DNA of 64,000 bases, from contig NZ_FRBW01000004.1 of the NCBI RefSeq assembly GCF_900142725.1, positions 1 to 64,000 on the forward strand. Direction: 5' to 3'. Shown here piece by piece: positions 16,753 to 26,406 of the stretch; positions within the stretch are counted from its first letter, which is position 1, and every line of letters begins with the position of its first letter. This DNA is from Roseibium suaedae (GTDB taxonomy: Bacteria > Pseudomonadota > Alphaproteobacteria > Rhizobiales > Stappiaceae). A program made the position numbers and the translations under genes. The notes beneath the pieces were generated by a model. The model did not search any database and was not told the DNA's origin. It saw only the letters and a list, made by a program, of their open reading frames with translations.

Positions 16753-17709
16753 ATGGGCCCCTCAGGACAAGACCAGACCAGCTCTGCCGCCCCGGCCCCA
16801 TCAGTCCTTCGCCGGGTTCTGGACAGCGACCTCACCCATTCATTCCTGCGGTCGAAGGTGACTGTCGCTGCTGCCACAGGAACGCTGCTCTTCGTTCTGG
16901 CCGCAATTCTTGCGCCCATGATTGCCCCTCATGATCCGTTTGATCTTGCGGGGCTGTCGATCATGGATGCCCGCATTCCGCCGGTCTGGATGGAATATGG
17001 CGAGCCCCGCTTTCTGCTGGGAACCGACGATCAGGGCCGCGACCTCCTTTCAGGCATTCTCTATGGCCTCCGGATTTCGCTGATTGTCGGAATATGTTCT
17101 GTCTTCGCCGCCGCCGCCATCGGCATCAGTCTAGGCTTGGTCGCAGGCTATGCAGGCGGAAAGATCGACGCCCTGATCATGCGCATCGCCGATGTGCAAC
17201 TGACCTTCCCGGCCATCCTGATCGCCCTTCTGATCGACGGTGCGGTGCGCGGGATCTTCGGAAACCTCGACCGGGAGATCTTCTCCTTCTGGATCCTGAT
17301 CTGCTCCCTCGCCCTGTCCTTCTGGGTGCAATACGCCAGAACCGTGCGCAGTTCGACCCTGGTGGAAAAGAACAAGGAATATGTCCAGGCAGCCCGCGTG
17401 ATCGGAATTCCGTCTGTCATCATCATGATCCGTCATATCCTGCCGAATGTCCTCGGGCCGGTGTTCGTGATTGCGACCATCAATCTGGCACTGGCAATCG
17501 TGACGGAGGCAACCCTGTCCTTCCTCGGCGTCGGCATGCCCTCCACCCAGCCCTCTCTTGGAACGCTGATCTCGATCGGCAACGACTTCCTCTACTCAGG
17601 CGAATGGTGGATCGCGATCTTCCCCGGCGTGGCGCTCGCTGTCCTTGTGCTGAACGTCAATCTTCTGGGCGACTGGCTGCGGGACGCCCTGAACCCGAAA
17701 CTGCGCTGA
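16753..17709 (+). CDS. ABC transporter permease, DppC-like
   Basis: This 318-residue permease has a Ser/Ala/Pro-rich cytoplasmic N-terminus, the DppC-type N-terminal domain (SKVTVAAATGTLLFVLAAI) and LLGTDDQGRDLLSGILYGLR. The EAA loop reads AARVIGIPSVIIMIRHILPN. I chose the ATG at 16753, which has GGAGAG just upstream; an open frame running further 5' overlaps the previous gene. It is part of the same operon as its neighbours. Confidence 0.92.
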   Translation: MGPSGQDQTSSAAPAPSVLRRVLDSDLTHSFLRSKVTVAAATGTLLFVLAAILAPMIAPHDPFDLAGLSIMDARIPPVWMEYGEPRFLLGTDDQGRDLLSGILYGLRISLIVGICSVFAAAAIGISLGLVAGYAGGKIDALIMRIADVQLTFPAILIALLIDGAVRGIFGNLDREIFSFWILICSLALSFWVQYARTVRSSTLVEKNKEYVQAARVIGIPSVIIMIRHILPNVLGPVFVIATINLALAIVTEATLSFLGVGMPSTQPSLGTLISIGNDFLYSGEWWIAIFPGVALAVLVLNVNLLGDWLRDALNPKLR

Positions 17710-17719
17710 AGGACCGGTC

Positions 17720-19435
17720 ATGAGCGTCTTGTCGATCAACAACCTGACCGTTCGTTTCCCAGGCCGCAAGTCGACCTTCACGGCGGTTGAAGACGTGTCC
17801 CTGACCCTGGAAGCCGGCAAGATCCTGGGTGTTGTCGGCGAAAGCGGTGCAGGCAAGTCCACGGTCGGCAATGCGGTCATCGGCCTGTTGCAGGAGCCCG
17901 GACGGATCACGGCAGGTGAAATCCGGCTGGATGGCGACCGGATCGACCAGATGCCAGAAGCTTCCTTGCGCAAGTTGCGTGGCAAGCGGATCGGCATGAT
18001 CTTTCAGGACCCGTTGACCTCGCTCGATCCGCTTCAGACAATCGAGGCCCAGCTTGTCGAGACCATCCGGGTTCACTTGCCCCTTTCCCCTGCACAAGCC
18101 AGAGAAAGGGCCCTCGAACTGCTGAAGGCAGTCGGCATTCCCGGCGCAGAGGACCGTCTCTCTCAATACCCGCACCAGTTTTCAGGCGGCATGCGGCAGC
18201 GTGTCGTTATTGCCCTCGCCCTTTGTGCGGAGCCGGAACTCATCATTGCCGATGAACCGACAACCGCGCTCGATGTCTCCATTCAGGCGCAGATCCTCGA
18301 CTTGTTGCGAAAGCTCTGCCGCGAGCGGAACGTGGCCATGATGGTCATCACGCACGACATGGGCGTGATTGCCGAACTGACAGATCAGGTAGCCGTCATG
18401 TACCGAGGCAAACTGGTGGAGCTTGGCCCGACCGCACAGGTTCTCGGCCACCCGAGCCACGCCTATACGAAAAGCCTGATTTCTGCTGTTCCCCGGCCCG
18501 ACATCAAGGTCGAACGTTTTCCAAGCGTTTCTTATATCGAAGAAGAGACACCCCCCTCCTCCGCCATTGACCTGTCCACCCACTGGCTGGGCAAGACACG
18601 TTCCCATGAACCGGTAACGGGTCCGCTTCTCAGTCTCTCTGATCTGTCCATGCGCTTCGAGACAAGGTCGTCGGTCTTTCCATCCCGGCGGCGTTATTTC
18701 GATGCAGTCAAATCCGTCTCCTTCGACATCAGGGAAGGAGAGACCTTCGGCCTCGTCGGGGAATCAGGATCCGGAAAATCGACCATCGCCCGGCTGATCA
18801 CAGGCCTCTATCACCCCACCGGTGGTTCGATCCGCTTTGCCGGGCAGGATCTGACAGCACTGAAGGAGCGCAAGCAGATCCTTGCCATGCGCCGGCAGAT
18901 GCAGATGATCTTTCAGGATCCGTTTTCATCCCTCAATGCCCGCATGCGCGTAAGCGCCATTGTCGCCGAGCCCATACGGCTCCACAGACTGGCGTCTTCC
19001 AACGCGGAAGTCGCGCAGATCGTCGCTGATCTTCTGGATCATGTCGGTCTGGGCGCGGCAGCCGGCGACAAGTTCCCCCATGAGTTTTCCGGCGGCCAGA
19101 GACAACGCATTTCCATCGCCCGCGCCCTTGCAACCCGTCCAAGGTTTCTTGTCTGCGACGAGCCGACCTCTGCTCTGGATGTGTCGATCCAGGCCCAGAT
19201 CCTCAATCTTTTAAAGGATCTGCAGCAAGAGCTCGGGTTGACGATGCTGTTCATCAGCCATGACCTCGCGGTCATCCGGCAGATGTGCGACAGGGTCGCG
19301 GTGATGCGCAACGGCGAGCTTTGCGAACTGGCGGACTGTGAGGGCCTGTTCACCTCCCCCGGGCACGCCTACACCCGGCAGCTGTTGACCCTGATGCCAT
19401 CGATGGAACTTCTCGCAGCCTCGCAGCAGGGCTGA
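17720..19435 (+). CDS. Fused DppD-DppF type ABC ATPase
   Basis: This 571-residue protein contains two complete ABC ATPase domains. The first has GESGAGKST (about 38-46), [15 protein letters not shown] and [14 protein letters not shown]. The second has GESGSGKST (about 348-356), [12 protein letters not shown] and [14 protein letters not shown]. Both show the oligopeptide-transporter C-terminal extension. It replaces the separate D and F ATPases, so one polypeptide energises the two permeases. A strong terminator lies about 90 bp downstream. Confidence 0.94.
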   Translation: MSVLSINNLTVRFPGRKSTFTAVEDVSLTLEAGKILGVVGESGAGKSTVGNAVIGLLQEPGRITAGEIRLDGDRIDQMPEASLRKLRGKRIGMIFQDPLTSLDPLQTIEAQLVETIRVHLPLSPAQARERALELLKAVGIPGAEDRLSQYPHQFSGGMRQRVVIALALCAEPELIIADEPTTALDVSIQAQILDLLRKLCRERNVAMMVITHDMGVIAELTDQVAVMYRGKLVELGPTAQVLGHPSHAYTKSLISAVPRPDIKVERFPSVSYIEEETPPSSAIDLSTHWLGKTRSHEPVTGPLLSLSDLSMRFETRSSVFPSRRRYFDAVKSVSFDIREGETFGLVGESGSGKSTIARLITGLYHPTGGSIRFAGQDLTALKERKQILAMRRQMQMIFQDPFSSLNARMRVSAIVAEPIRLHRLASSNAEVAQIVADLLDHVGLGAAAGDKFPHEFSGGQRQRISIARALATRPRFLVCDEPTSALDVSIQAQILNLLKDLQQELGLTMLFISHDLAVIRQMCDRVAVMRNGELCELADCEGLFTSPGHAYTRQLLTLMPSMELLAASQQG

Positions 19436-19852
19436 TTCGCGGTCCGCTAAGATCAAGCTTCTGTACGGTCAATCTGGGCAATGCCATCGGAAATCTTGGG
19501 CGCTGTCGTGCCTTTGCACGAAAAACCGGAGAAGAGACACAACTCTTCTCCGGTGTCTTTTTCTGCCAATACTCAAAACACAGGATCGACCTTGAAAACC
19601 GGCAGGTCCTTGTAAAATTCCGTAAGGTCACTTTAGCACATTCCATGGCGTTCTGTAGCCCCTCAGTGCTGAAATGAGAGGCAGTGTCAGCAACCTGACG
19701 CGAACATGCTTCGCAGCCGCCTTATTCTTGGCCGATCCATCCTGTTTACGGATCGGGAATCATGGCGACAGTCTGCCACGACTGGCATACAAGTCGGCTC
19801 CTACCTGCCATTTGTCCGCAAGGCACGCAGCTACTCAGGTTATTGAAGTCTC
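19436..19852. other. Intergenic gap with one terminator
   Basis: I see no supportable gene in this 417-bp gap. It contains the terminator at 19526-19553. The longest short frame (from about 19674) has no ribosome binding site and an implausible composition. The promoter for the P-type ATPase-like gene should lie in the right half, but I cannot place it. Confidence 0.5.
19526..19553 (+). terminator. Rho-independent terminator of the ABC operon
   Basis: CCGGAGAAGAG (19526-19536) pairs perfectly with CTCTTCTCCGG (19543-19553) around ACACAA, followed by TGTCTTTTTC. A-rich sequence on the left side would let it work on the other strand as well. Confidence 0.85.
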
Positions 19853-21424
19853 ATGCCTCTTTCCGTCATCAAGCCGATGATCCGAAACCTCGCCTGTTTC
19901 GGGTTGCTTCTGCTCCTGTTGCCGCTTTTGTCCGCCGCATTTGCCTTCTATGGCCAGCAGGCGGTTTTGCCGGCCGCAGCCGTGTTGCTTCTGGCAGGCG
20001 CTTCGACGGCGCTCGGCGCGGGCGGACTTTTTCAGGTCGCAAGAACCGGCGCGTTTCTGCCTTTGGACCTGATGACATACGGGACTGCCCTGCTCTGTGC
20101 TCTTGGCGCAGGCCTTGCCGGATGGCTGAGCGGACAACCTGAAACCGCCGAGCCGCTCGCCCTGACGGCTGCCTGCCTTGCGACCCTGCGCGGTCTTTGC
20201 CGGACGGCGACAGGCACAGACACGATCTCAACCCGCATCCGGTTCGATCTGCATGACCCCTCTTCCTGGGAGTACCTCCAGGCGCTGGCGGGCGTCTTTC
20301 TTGCCCTGATCGCCGGCTTGGCCTGGGGTCTTTTTTCTGATCTTGCCTCGGGCCTGCGGGCGGGAGCTGCGGTTCTGGCCGTTGCCTGGCCCTATACGCC
20401 CGAACCTCTCCGGCGCATGGCGGCAAAGGCCGCAGAAACGCGCGCAGCCGGTTACGGCATCGAACTCTATGGCCCGGAAACCCTGAAGACCGTCCAGTCT
20501 GTCCGTTCGGTCGCTTTTGACCGGCACGCGCTTTTGGCCACAGAAGAACTGGTCGTGACCGATGTTCATGCCTTCGACCGCAGACAGGAACCGCTTCTGG
20601 CGGTCGCAGCGGCTGCAGAACGGCACGCGACCCATCCGGCGGCCCGGGCCATCCGCTCGATTGCGGCCGACTGGCAGGTGCCAGAGGGCGCTCCAGAAGA
20701 GTTCGAGGAAGTCCCCGGGCTTGGTGTTGTGGCCATGCTGGGTGGTGAAGCCATTGCCGTCGGCAACCGCAACCTGATGCAGGAACTGAAAATCGACAGC
20801 TTTACGGCGACCTCCCTCTGCCGGTCTCATGAGGCGGAAGGCAAGACCTGTCTCATCGTTGCCGCCGGTGGCCGCGCTGTCGGCATGCTAGCCCTGCACG
20901 TGACCACGCACCCGGACAGCCCGGCAACGATCGCCGCAATCCGGCACGCTGGTCGCAGCACCACGCTGGTTTCCGGCGCGGGCGAGGCAAGCGCCAATGC
21001 CTTTGCCAAGCAGCTGGGTATGAGCGCTGCCATTTCCGGCAAGCGGCCTCAGGCACGTCTGGCCAGCGCTGGCGAGGCTGTAGCCTCCGACACCGGTCTG
21101 TTTGTGACGCCGGAACCCGGCAATGGACTTCTGGTCTATTCCCTTGGCGGCAACGTTGCCCCCGGAGCGCTGCTGGCACGCATTCACCCGGCCCTTGCTG
21201 CGGCGCCCCTGCGGCACTTTCCTTTCCTTCTGGATGCTGCCCAGGACAGCAGCAAACTGTCCAAAGCCCTTCTGACCTTCCAGGCAGGCCTTTCAGGACT
21301 TGCCGCACTCTTCTGCTGTTTCATGCTGCTCCCGGTCGCCATTTCGCCCTTCATCTGTGGGCTATGCGCGGCAGGCGGCAAAATACTGGCGGCGAACTGG
21401 CTGCGGAAAAATAGAAACTCATGA
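19853..21424 (+). CDS. Degenerate P1B-type (CopA-like) ATPase homologue
   Basis: This 523-residue protein follows the order of a copper P-type ATPase without its catalytic signatures. N-terminal and C-terminal hydrophobic helices flank a soluble core. Where CopA has the CPC membrane motif this protein has AVAWPYTPEP (about 176-185). Where it has DKTGT this has FDRHALL (Asp223 kept, KTGT lost). The HP motif survives as ATHPAARAI (His261, Pro262), as does GGEAIAVGNRNLM (about 298-309). The TGD hinge is VSGAGEAS and no GDGxNDAP motif is present. ATP-driven transport is therefore very unlikely. It has an intact frame, normal base composition and isolated position, so it looks like a maintained pseudo-enzyme, not a decaying gene. 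Confidence 0.8.
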   Translation: MPLSVIKPMIRNLACFGLLLLLLPLLSAAFAFYGQQAVLPAAAVLLLAGASTALGAGGLFQVARTGAFLPLDLMTYGTALLCALGAGLAGWLSGQPETAEPLALTAACLATLRGLCRTATGTDTISTRIRFDLHDPSSWEYLQALAGVFLALIAGLAWGLFSDLASGLRAGAAVLAVAWPYTPEPLRRMAAKAAETRAAGYGIELYGPETLKTVQSVRSVAFDRHALLATEELVVTDVHAFDRRQEPLLAVAAAAERHATHPAARAIRSIAADWQVPEGAPEEFEEVPGLGVVAMLGGEAIAVGNRNLMQELKIDSFTATSLCRSHEAEGKTCLIVAAGGRAVGMLALHVTTHPDSPATIAAIRHAGRSTTLVSGAGEASANAFAKQLGMSAAISGKRPQARLASAGEAVASDTGLFVTPEPGNGLLVYSLGGNVAPGALLARIHPALAAAPLRHFPFLLDAAQDSSKLSKALLTFQAGLSGLAALFCCFMLLPVAISPFICGLCAAGGKILAANWLRKNRNS

Positions 21425-21551
21425 TCCCGGCAACCAAGGACTGAGGACAGAAGTCTCTTTTGGACGTTTCCCGCCTTTACAGATCCCCATCAGGTGAACT
21501 TAATCGATAATAATGCGGCCCAAGCGCCGCCACCTGACTGGGAGAGGTTTC

Positions 21552-23351
21552 ATGGGTGACAAGAAGGAGCACCAGCTGCGCTCCAGGGCCTGGTTCAACA
21601 ATCCGGACAATCCAGGCATGACGGCGCTCTATATCGAGCGCTATCTGAATTTCGGCCTGACTCGCGAGGAACTTCAATCCGGCCGGCCGATCATCGGCAT
21701 CGCCCAGACAGGCTCCGATCTTTCCCCTTGCAACCGGCATCATCTTGAACTGGCCAAGCGGGTTCGTGAAGGCATCCGCGAGGCGGGAGGCATCTGCTTC
21801 GAGTTCCCGGTTCATCCGATCCAGGAAACGGGCAAGCGCCCCACCGCAACCCTCGACCGGAACCTTGCCTATCTTGGCCTGGTTGAACTGCTCTACGGCT
21901 ATCCGATCGACGGCGTCGTGCTGACCATCGGCTGTGACAAGACCACGCCTGCCTGTCTCATGGCGGCGGCAACCGTCAACATCCCGGCCATCGCCCTGTC
22001 GGTCGGCCCGATGCTGAACGGCTGGTACAAGGGCGAGCGCACCGGGTCCGGTACGATCGTCTGGAAGGCAAGAGAACTTCTTGCCTCCGGAGAAATCGAC
22101 ATGTCCGGTTTCATGGATCTCGTTGAATCCGCAACGCCATCAGTCGGCTATTGCAACACCATGGGTACCGCCACGACCATGAACTCGCTGGCGGAAGCTC
22201 TGGGCATGGAACTGCCGGGCGGCGCAGCCATTCCCGCTCCCTATCGGCAGCGGGGGCATATCGCCTACGAGACAGGCCGGAGGATCGTGGACATGGTCCA
22301 TGAAGATCTCAAGCCTTCCGACATCATGACCCGTCAGGCCTTCGAGAATGCCATCGTCGTGAACTCCGCCATCGGCGGTTCGACCAATGCGCCCATTCAC
22401 CTGAACGCGATTGCCAGCCATCTGGGCGTGCCGCTGGACAATGACGATTGGCAGGACATCGGCCATGACGTTCCGCTCATGGTCAACCTTCAGCCGGCAG
22501 GAGACTATCTCGGCGAGGACTATTTCCACGCCGGTGGCGTTCCAGCAGTTGTTGCAGAACTGATGCGCCACAATGCCCTGCCCCATCCGGATGCAGTGAC
22601 GGTGAATGGCAGGTCCATCGGCGACAATTGCCGCGGCATCGTCACCGATCTTCCGGACGTGATCCTGCCCTATGACGAACCGCTCAAGGAACGGGCCGGC
22701 TTCCTCAATCTGAAGGGCAATCTCTTCGACAGCGCGATCATGAAGACCAGCGTGATTTCGGAGGAGTTCCGCAACCGGTACCTTTCGAACCCGGATGATC
22801 CGGAAGCCTTTGAAGGCCGGGCGATCGTGTTCGAAGGACCGGAGGACTACCACGACAATATCGACAATCCCGAGCTGGATATCGATGAGAACTGCATGCT
22901 CTTCATCCGCGGCACAGGCCCGATCGGCTATCCGGGCGGTGCAGAAGTGGTGAACATGCAGCCGCCGGCAGCCTTGATCAAACGCGGCATTCATTCCCTG
23001 CCCTGCATTGGTGACGGCCGCCAATCCGGAACGTCCGGGTCTCCGTCGATCCTGAACGCCTCCCCGGAAGCTGCCGCAATGGGTGGTCTTGCCCTGATCC
23101 AGACCGGGGATCTGGTTCGCATCGATCTTGGCAAGGGAACTGCCAACATTCTGATTTCCGATGAGGAACTCGCCCAGCGGCGGACGGACCTGGAGGCAGA
23201 AGGCGGCTTTGCCGTCGCCGAGAACCAGACCCCCTGGCAGGAAATCCAGCGCTCCATGATCGACCAGTTCGACAAGGGCATGGTGCTCAAGCCTGCGGTC
23301 AAATACCAGGATGTCGCGCATACAAGAGGCCTTCCACGCGACAACCACTGA
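21552..23351 (+). CDS. IlvD/Edd-family sugar-acid dehydratase
   Basis: This 599-residue dehydratase has the iron-sulfur ligand motif [14 protein letters not shown] (about 131-144), an earlier cysteine in [13 protein letters not shown], and a third in [21 protein letters not shown]. That wording is closest to L-arabonate/xylonate-type dehydratases rather than branched-chain IlvD. It should remove water from an aldonic acid to give a 2-keto-3-deoxy sugar acid. I chose the ATG at 21552 after GGGAGAGG. No sugar transporter or partner aldolase is adjacent, so the substrate is open. Confidence 0.88.
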   Translation: MGDKKEHQLRSRAWFNNPDNPGMTALYIERYLNFGLTREELQSGRPIIGIAQTGSDLSPCNRHHLELAKRVREGIREAGGICFEFPVHPIQETGKRPTATLDRNLAYLGLVELLYGYPIDGVVLTIGCDKTTPACLMAAATVNIPAIALSVGPMLNGWYKGERTGSGTIVWKARELLASGEIDMSGFMDLVESATPSVGYCNTMGTATTMNSLAEALGMELPGGAAIPAPYRQRGHIAYETGRRIVDMVHEDLKPSDIMTRQAFENAIVVNSAIGGSTNAPIHLNAIASHLGVPLDNDDWQDIGHDVPLMVNLQPAGDYLGEDYFHAGGVPAVVAELMRHNALPHPDAVTVNGRSIGDNCRGIVTDLPDVILPYDEPLKERAGFLNLKGNLFDSAIMKTSVISEEFRNRYLSNPDDPEAFEGRAIVFEGPEDYHDNIDNPELDIDENCMLFIRGTGPIGYPGGAEVVNMQPPAALIKRGIHSLPCIGDGRQSGTSGSPSILNASPEAAAMGGLALIQTGDLVRIDLGKGTANILISDEELAQRRTDLEAEGGFAVAENQTPWQEIQRSMIDQFDKGMVLKPAVKYQDVAHTRGLPRDNH

Positions 23352-23491
23352 ACCGGATGCGATGGGGAGCCGAGCAAATTGCTGACTGGCACCCCATTGC
23401 ACACTTGACGATTACGTAAACGGTATGCTTGGGTCCATCCCAACCGGCGGGCGATGCCCAACAGGAGAGCCGGATACCTAGGAGAGCGGAA

Positions 23492-23773
23492 ATGAGCCTG
23501 GAACAACTGACGGAAAGCGTGCGCGGCAAGGTCGCAGGCGGTGGCATCGAGGAGAGCGTCAAGTTCAACCTCGGCGGCACGGGAGCCATCTTCATTCAGG
23601 GCTCGACCGTCACCAACGAAGATGCCGAAGCGGACTGCACCGTCACCATTTCTCCGGAAGATCTTGCTGATCTTCTGGCAGGCGACCTCAACCCGACTGC
23701 CGCCTTCATGAGCGGCAAGATCCAGGTCGAGGGTGATATGAGCGTTGCCATGAAACTGGGCAGCATCGTCTGA
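23492..23773 (+). CDS. SCP-2 sterol-transfer family protein
   Basis: This 93-residue single-domain SCP2 protein has the typical pattern of a short helix, FNLGGTGAIFI, DCTVTISPEDLADLLAGDLNPTAA and a final MSGKIQVEGD. Such proteins have a hydrophobic pocket for lipids or acyl chains; the bacterial role is poorly known. The ATG at 23492 follows AGGAGAGCGG. A terminator directly follows, and an 8-bp palindrome TTACGTAA (23412-23419) lies upstream. Confidence 0.9.
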   Translation: MSLEQLTESVRGKVAGGGIEESVKFNLGGTGAIFIQGSTVTNEDAEADCTVTISPEDLADLLAGDLNPTAAFMSGKIQVEGDMSVAMKLGSIV

Positions 23774-23808
23774 CGTTTCAAACGCTCGAGAGTTTGCGGA
23801 AATACACA

Positions 23809-23831
23809 CGCCGGCCCCACTGGGGCCGGCG
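23809..23831 (+). terminator. Rho-independent terminator after the SCP2 gene
   Basis: CGCCGGCCCC (23809-23818) pairs perfectly with GGGGCCGGCG (23822-23831) around ACT, followed by TTTTCTTT. It also separates the convergent gfa gene. Confidence 0.88.
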
Positions 23832-23862
23832 TTTTCTTTGCACCGGAGGAACCTTGCGCCTG

Positions 23863-24495
23863 TCAGGCCGCCAGAACACCGTTCTTTTTCGCCGTATGCG
23901 TGGCGATCAGGTCCATGATCGGCGGCGACAGGGCATCATAGGGCTCAAGCCCGAGTTCGCGCAGGCGGGCGCGGACGTCATCCATTTTAGCAGGCGGATA
24001 GCCGGATTCGATAATGGAAGACACGAAGGCCGCAAACTCCGGCGGTGACCAGCCGTCCTCATTCGACAGTTCGGTATGGATGAAATCGAGACCATAGAGC
24101 GGATGCTCGGTATTCTCGATCCGCCCATACATATGCACGCCGCAATCCTTGCAGGCATACCGCTGGATCGGCGCAGCCGGGTTTACGATCTGGAGTTTGT
24201 CGCCATTGGCCACAACGGAGACAGCTTCTTTCGGCACGACAGCGATCTGGCTGAACACGGCCCCTGCCGGCTTCCAGCATTTCGTGCAGCCGCAGACATG
24301 ATTGTGGGCGCTCTGCGCGGAAATCCGCACCTTGACCGGATTGGACTTGCAATGACAGGACAGCGTTCCGCCCGCAAATCCGGGCTGGGCCGGCGCATAG
24401 CCGTTGTCCACCTGCGGATGGATCTTGACGCTGCTGGGCGGCGGCGCGGACGGTTTGCCGTCTGCCCCTCCGAAAATTCCCGATAGAAATGACAT
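23863..24495 (-). CDS. gfa: S-(hydroxymethyl)glutathione synthase
   Basis: This 210-residue protein has the GFA zinc-binding cysteine pattern: CHC near residue 47, CGCTKC around 69-74 and CKDCG around 115-119, plus [19 protein letters not shown] typical of Gfa. It catalyses or assists condensation of formaldehyde with glutathione, the first step of glutathione-dependent formaldehyde oxidation. The expected partner adhC/frmA is not in the window. It is slightly longer than the usual Gfa, about 190 residues. Confidence 0.9.
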   Translation of the reverse strand: MSFLSGIFGGADGKPSAPPPSSVKIHPQVDNGYAPAQPGFAGGTLSCHCKSNPVKVRISAQSAHNHVCGCTKCWKPAGAVFSQIAVVPKEAVSVVANGDKLQIVNPAAPIQRYACKDCGVHMYGRIENTEHPLYGLDFIHTELSNEDGWSPPEFAAFVSSIIESGYPPAKMDDVRARLRELGLEPYDALSPPIMDLIATHTAKKNGVLAA

Positions 24496-24875
24496 GAGAA
24501 CGCACCTCCCTGCGTGTTTGGGCTCAAATCAACCCCGGACCTTTGCGCCTGCACCGGCCCGTCGGGAGGAAAGCCGAAGCTTCTGCCAACGGAGAAAGCC
24601 GGAGACGGCGGACGCATCCAGTCATGCAGAACATTAGAAACAACGTCCAAACAGTCACAAGCGATACATAGGTGTGTATTGGCTCGATTCCGCCTGATGG
24701 AAAATTGCCGGTTTGTCCATTTCGCGCAAATACTTGAGCGCAACTTGACGGGAACTTGCAGCACGCAATGAAAGCATTTTCAGGTGCAAAGCACAGCCCA
24801 TTTCACCAGTCCGGGCGGATTGACCTGCCCGCTGTCCATGCCATGATCGGTGCATAAAGCGTCAGCAAGACGGGA
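24496..24875. other. Intergenic gap between gfa and a GNAT gene
   Basis: This is a 380-bp gap between divergent genes. I see no tRNA, small gene with a ribosome binding site or strong hairpin. It must hold promoters for both neighbours; TTGACC at about 24820 is a possible -35 for the acetyltransferase but its -10 is weak. Confidence 0.4.
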
Positions 24876-25343
24876 ATGGAGTGTGAAATCTTGGACCTGA
24901 GAAGAGCTGTTATTACGGATGCCCAGGCCATCGCAGATCTCGCTCGTGACGCCTATGAGCACTATATTCCGGTCATCAAGGCTGTTCCCCAGCCGATGCA
25001 GGCTGACTATGCCGAATTGATTGCCGCCGATGAGGTCTGGCTGTCGGGCCCCTCGGATCAACCGGACGCCTCACTCGTCCTGCGCCTGCAGCCTGACCAT
25101 CTGCTTTTGTGGAGCATTGCGGTGGCTCCTCACCGCCAGGGCAGCGGTCTGGGCAATCATCTGCTCGACTTTTGTTTCCAGCGGGCAAGAGATCACCAAA
25201 AACCTGAACTCCGCCTTTTCACCAACGCGCTCATGACGTCGAACCAGCTCTGGTATCAGCGCCGCGGCTTCAGGGAAACGAGACGTGAGCAGATCGGCGA
25301 CAAGCTGGCCGTTCATATGAGCGCCCCGGTCCCTGAAGCGTAA
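24876..25343 (+). CDS. GNAT-family N-acetyltransferase
   Basis: This protein of about 155 residues has the GNAT core: an N-terminal RRAVITDAQAIADLARDAYE and the acetyl-CoA-binding loop VAPHRQGSGLGNHLL (about 86-100), then WYQRRGFRET. It transfers an acetyl group to an unidentified acceptor. A TTG at 24894, preceded by GGAG, would give MDLRRAV..., a more typical start; the upstream ATG lacks a good ribosome binding site. Confidence 0.85.
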   Translation: MECEILDLRRAVITDAQAIADLARDAYEHYIPVIKAVPQPMQADYAELIAADEVWLSGPSDQPDASLVLRLQPDHLLLWSIAVAPHRQGSGLGNHLLDFCFQRARDHQKPELRLFTNALMTSNQLWYQRRGFRETRREQIGDKLAVHMSAPVPEA

Positions 25344-25428
25344 CGCTTTTGGAAAGAATGATCTTTCCGCACGCCCACTTGGACCGCTAACCTGCCCGCA
25401 TCAGATATTTCGGGAGGAACGAAGCGCT

Positions 25429-26406
25429 ATGGTTCATGTGCTGATCATTGGTGCGGCTGGCATGGTGGGACACAAGCTTGCCAGGCACATCACGCAAGAC
25501 GGCTCTCTCAATGGCCGGGCATTGACGAAACTCAGCCTGGTGGATGTGGTCGAACCGCCTGTCCCCGCAAATGCCCCTCAAGACACGATCTGCCGGGCCT
25601 GCGACTTTTCCCTCGAAGGCGAGGCCGAGCAGCTTGTGGCAAGCAGGCCCGACGTCATCTTCCATCTTGCCGCCATCGTGTCTGGCGAAGCTGAGGTGGA
25701 AACCGACAAGGGCTATCGCATCAACCTGGACGGAACCCGGCGGCTTTTCGAGGCGATCCGCGCACTAGGCGAAGGCTATTGCCCTCGGGTCGTCTTCACG
25801 TCTTCCATCGCGGTCTTCGGCGCCCCATTCCCGGATCCGATCCCGGATGATTTCCTGCCCGCTCCGCTGACGTCCTACGGGGCGCAAAAGGCGATGAGTG
25901 AATTGCTCCTGGCCGACTTCAGCCGCAAGGGCTTTCTGGACGGGATCGGCATCCGCCTTCCGACCATCGTCGTGCGACCCGGCAAGCCAAACAAGGCAGC
26001 CTCGGGCTTCTTTTCCGGCATCATCCGCGAGCCGCTCAATGGTCAGGAAGCCGTTCTTCCCGTTGCCGATGACGTCCTGCACTGGATGGCCAGCCCCCGC
26101 GCAGCAGCCGGGTTCCTGATCCACGCAGCGGGCCTGGACGGTGAGACTGTCGGCCCCCGTCGCAACATGACCATGCCCGGACTTGCGGTGACCGTCGCGG
26201 AAGAAATCGAGACGCTACGCCGCTTTGGCGGAGAAAAAGCCGTCAAGCTGATCCGCCGCGAGCGCGATCCGCTGGTCGAGAAAATTGTCGCCGGCTGGCC
26301 GCGTGGATTTGATCCTGCCCGGGCCCTGGCGCTCGGCTTCAAGGCAGACGAAAGCTTCGACGCAATCGTCCAGACCTATATCGAGGAAGAAGGCATCACC
26401 CTTTGA
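25429..26406 (+). CDS. denD: D-erythronate dehydrogenase (SDR family)
   Basis: This is a 325-residue extended short-chain dehydrogenase. It has the NAD motif GAAGMVGHKLA (about 8-18), the catalytic serine in FTSSIAVFG and the YxxxK pair in SYGAQKAMSELLL. The wording IRLPTIVVRPGKPNKAASGFFSGIIREPL is typical of the DenD/OtnX nucleoside-epimerase-like group, which oxidises D-erythronate to 2-keto-D-erythronate. The usual catabolic partners (denI/otnC, kinase) are absent here. Its stop abuts the stop of the convergent citrate synthase gene. Confidence 0.82.
   Translation: MVHVLIIGAAGMVGHKLARHITQDGSLNGRALTKLSLVDVVEPPVPANAPQDTICRACDFSLEGEAEQLVASRPDVIFHLAAIVSGEAEVETDKGYRINLDGTRRLFEAIRALGEGYCPRVVFTSSIAVFGAPFPDPIPDDFLPAPLTSYGAQKAMSELLLADFSRKGFLDGIGIRLPTIVVRPGKPNKAASGFFSGIIREPLNGQEAVLPVADDVLHWMASPRAAAGFLIHAAGLDGETVGPRRNMTMPGLAVTVAEEIETLRRFGGEKAVKLIRRERDPLVEKIVAGWPRGFDPARALALGFKADESFDAIVQTYIEEEGITL

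Noticed and set aside
19853..21424. Functional copper-exporting ATPase
   Set aside because: CPC, DKTGT, TGD and GDGxNDAP are all missing, so ATP-driven transport is not credible.
22140..23402. A 420-codon minus-strand open frame opposite the IlvD/Edd gene
   Set aside because: It is fully antisense to a clear dehydratase, with no ribosome binding site or known motif.
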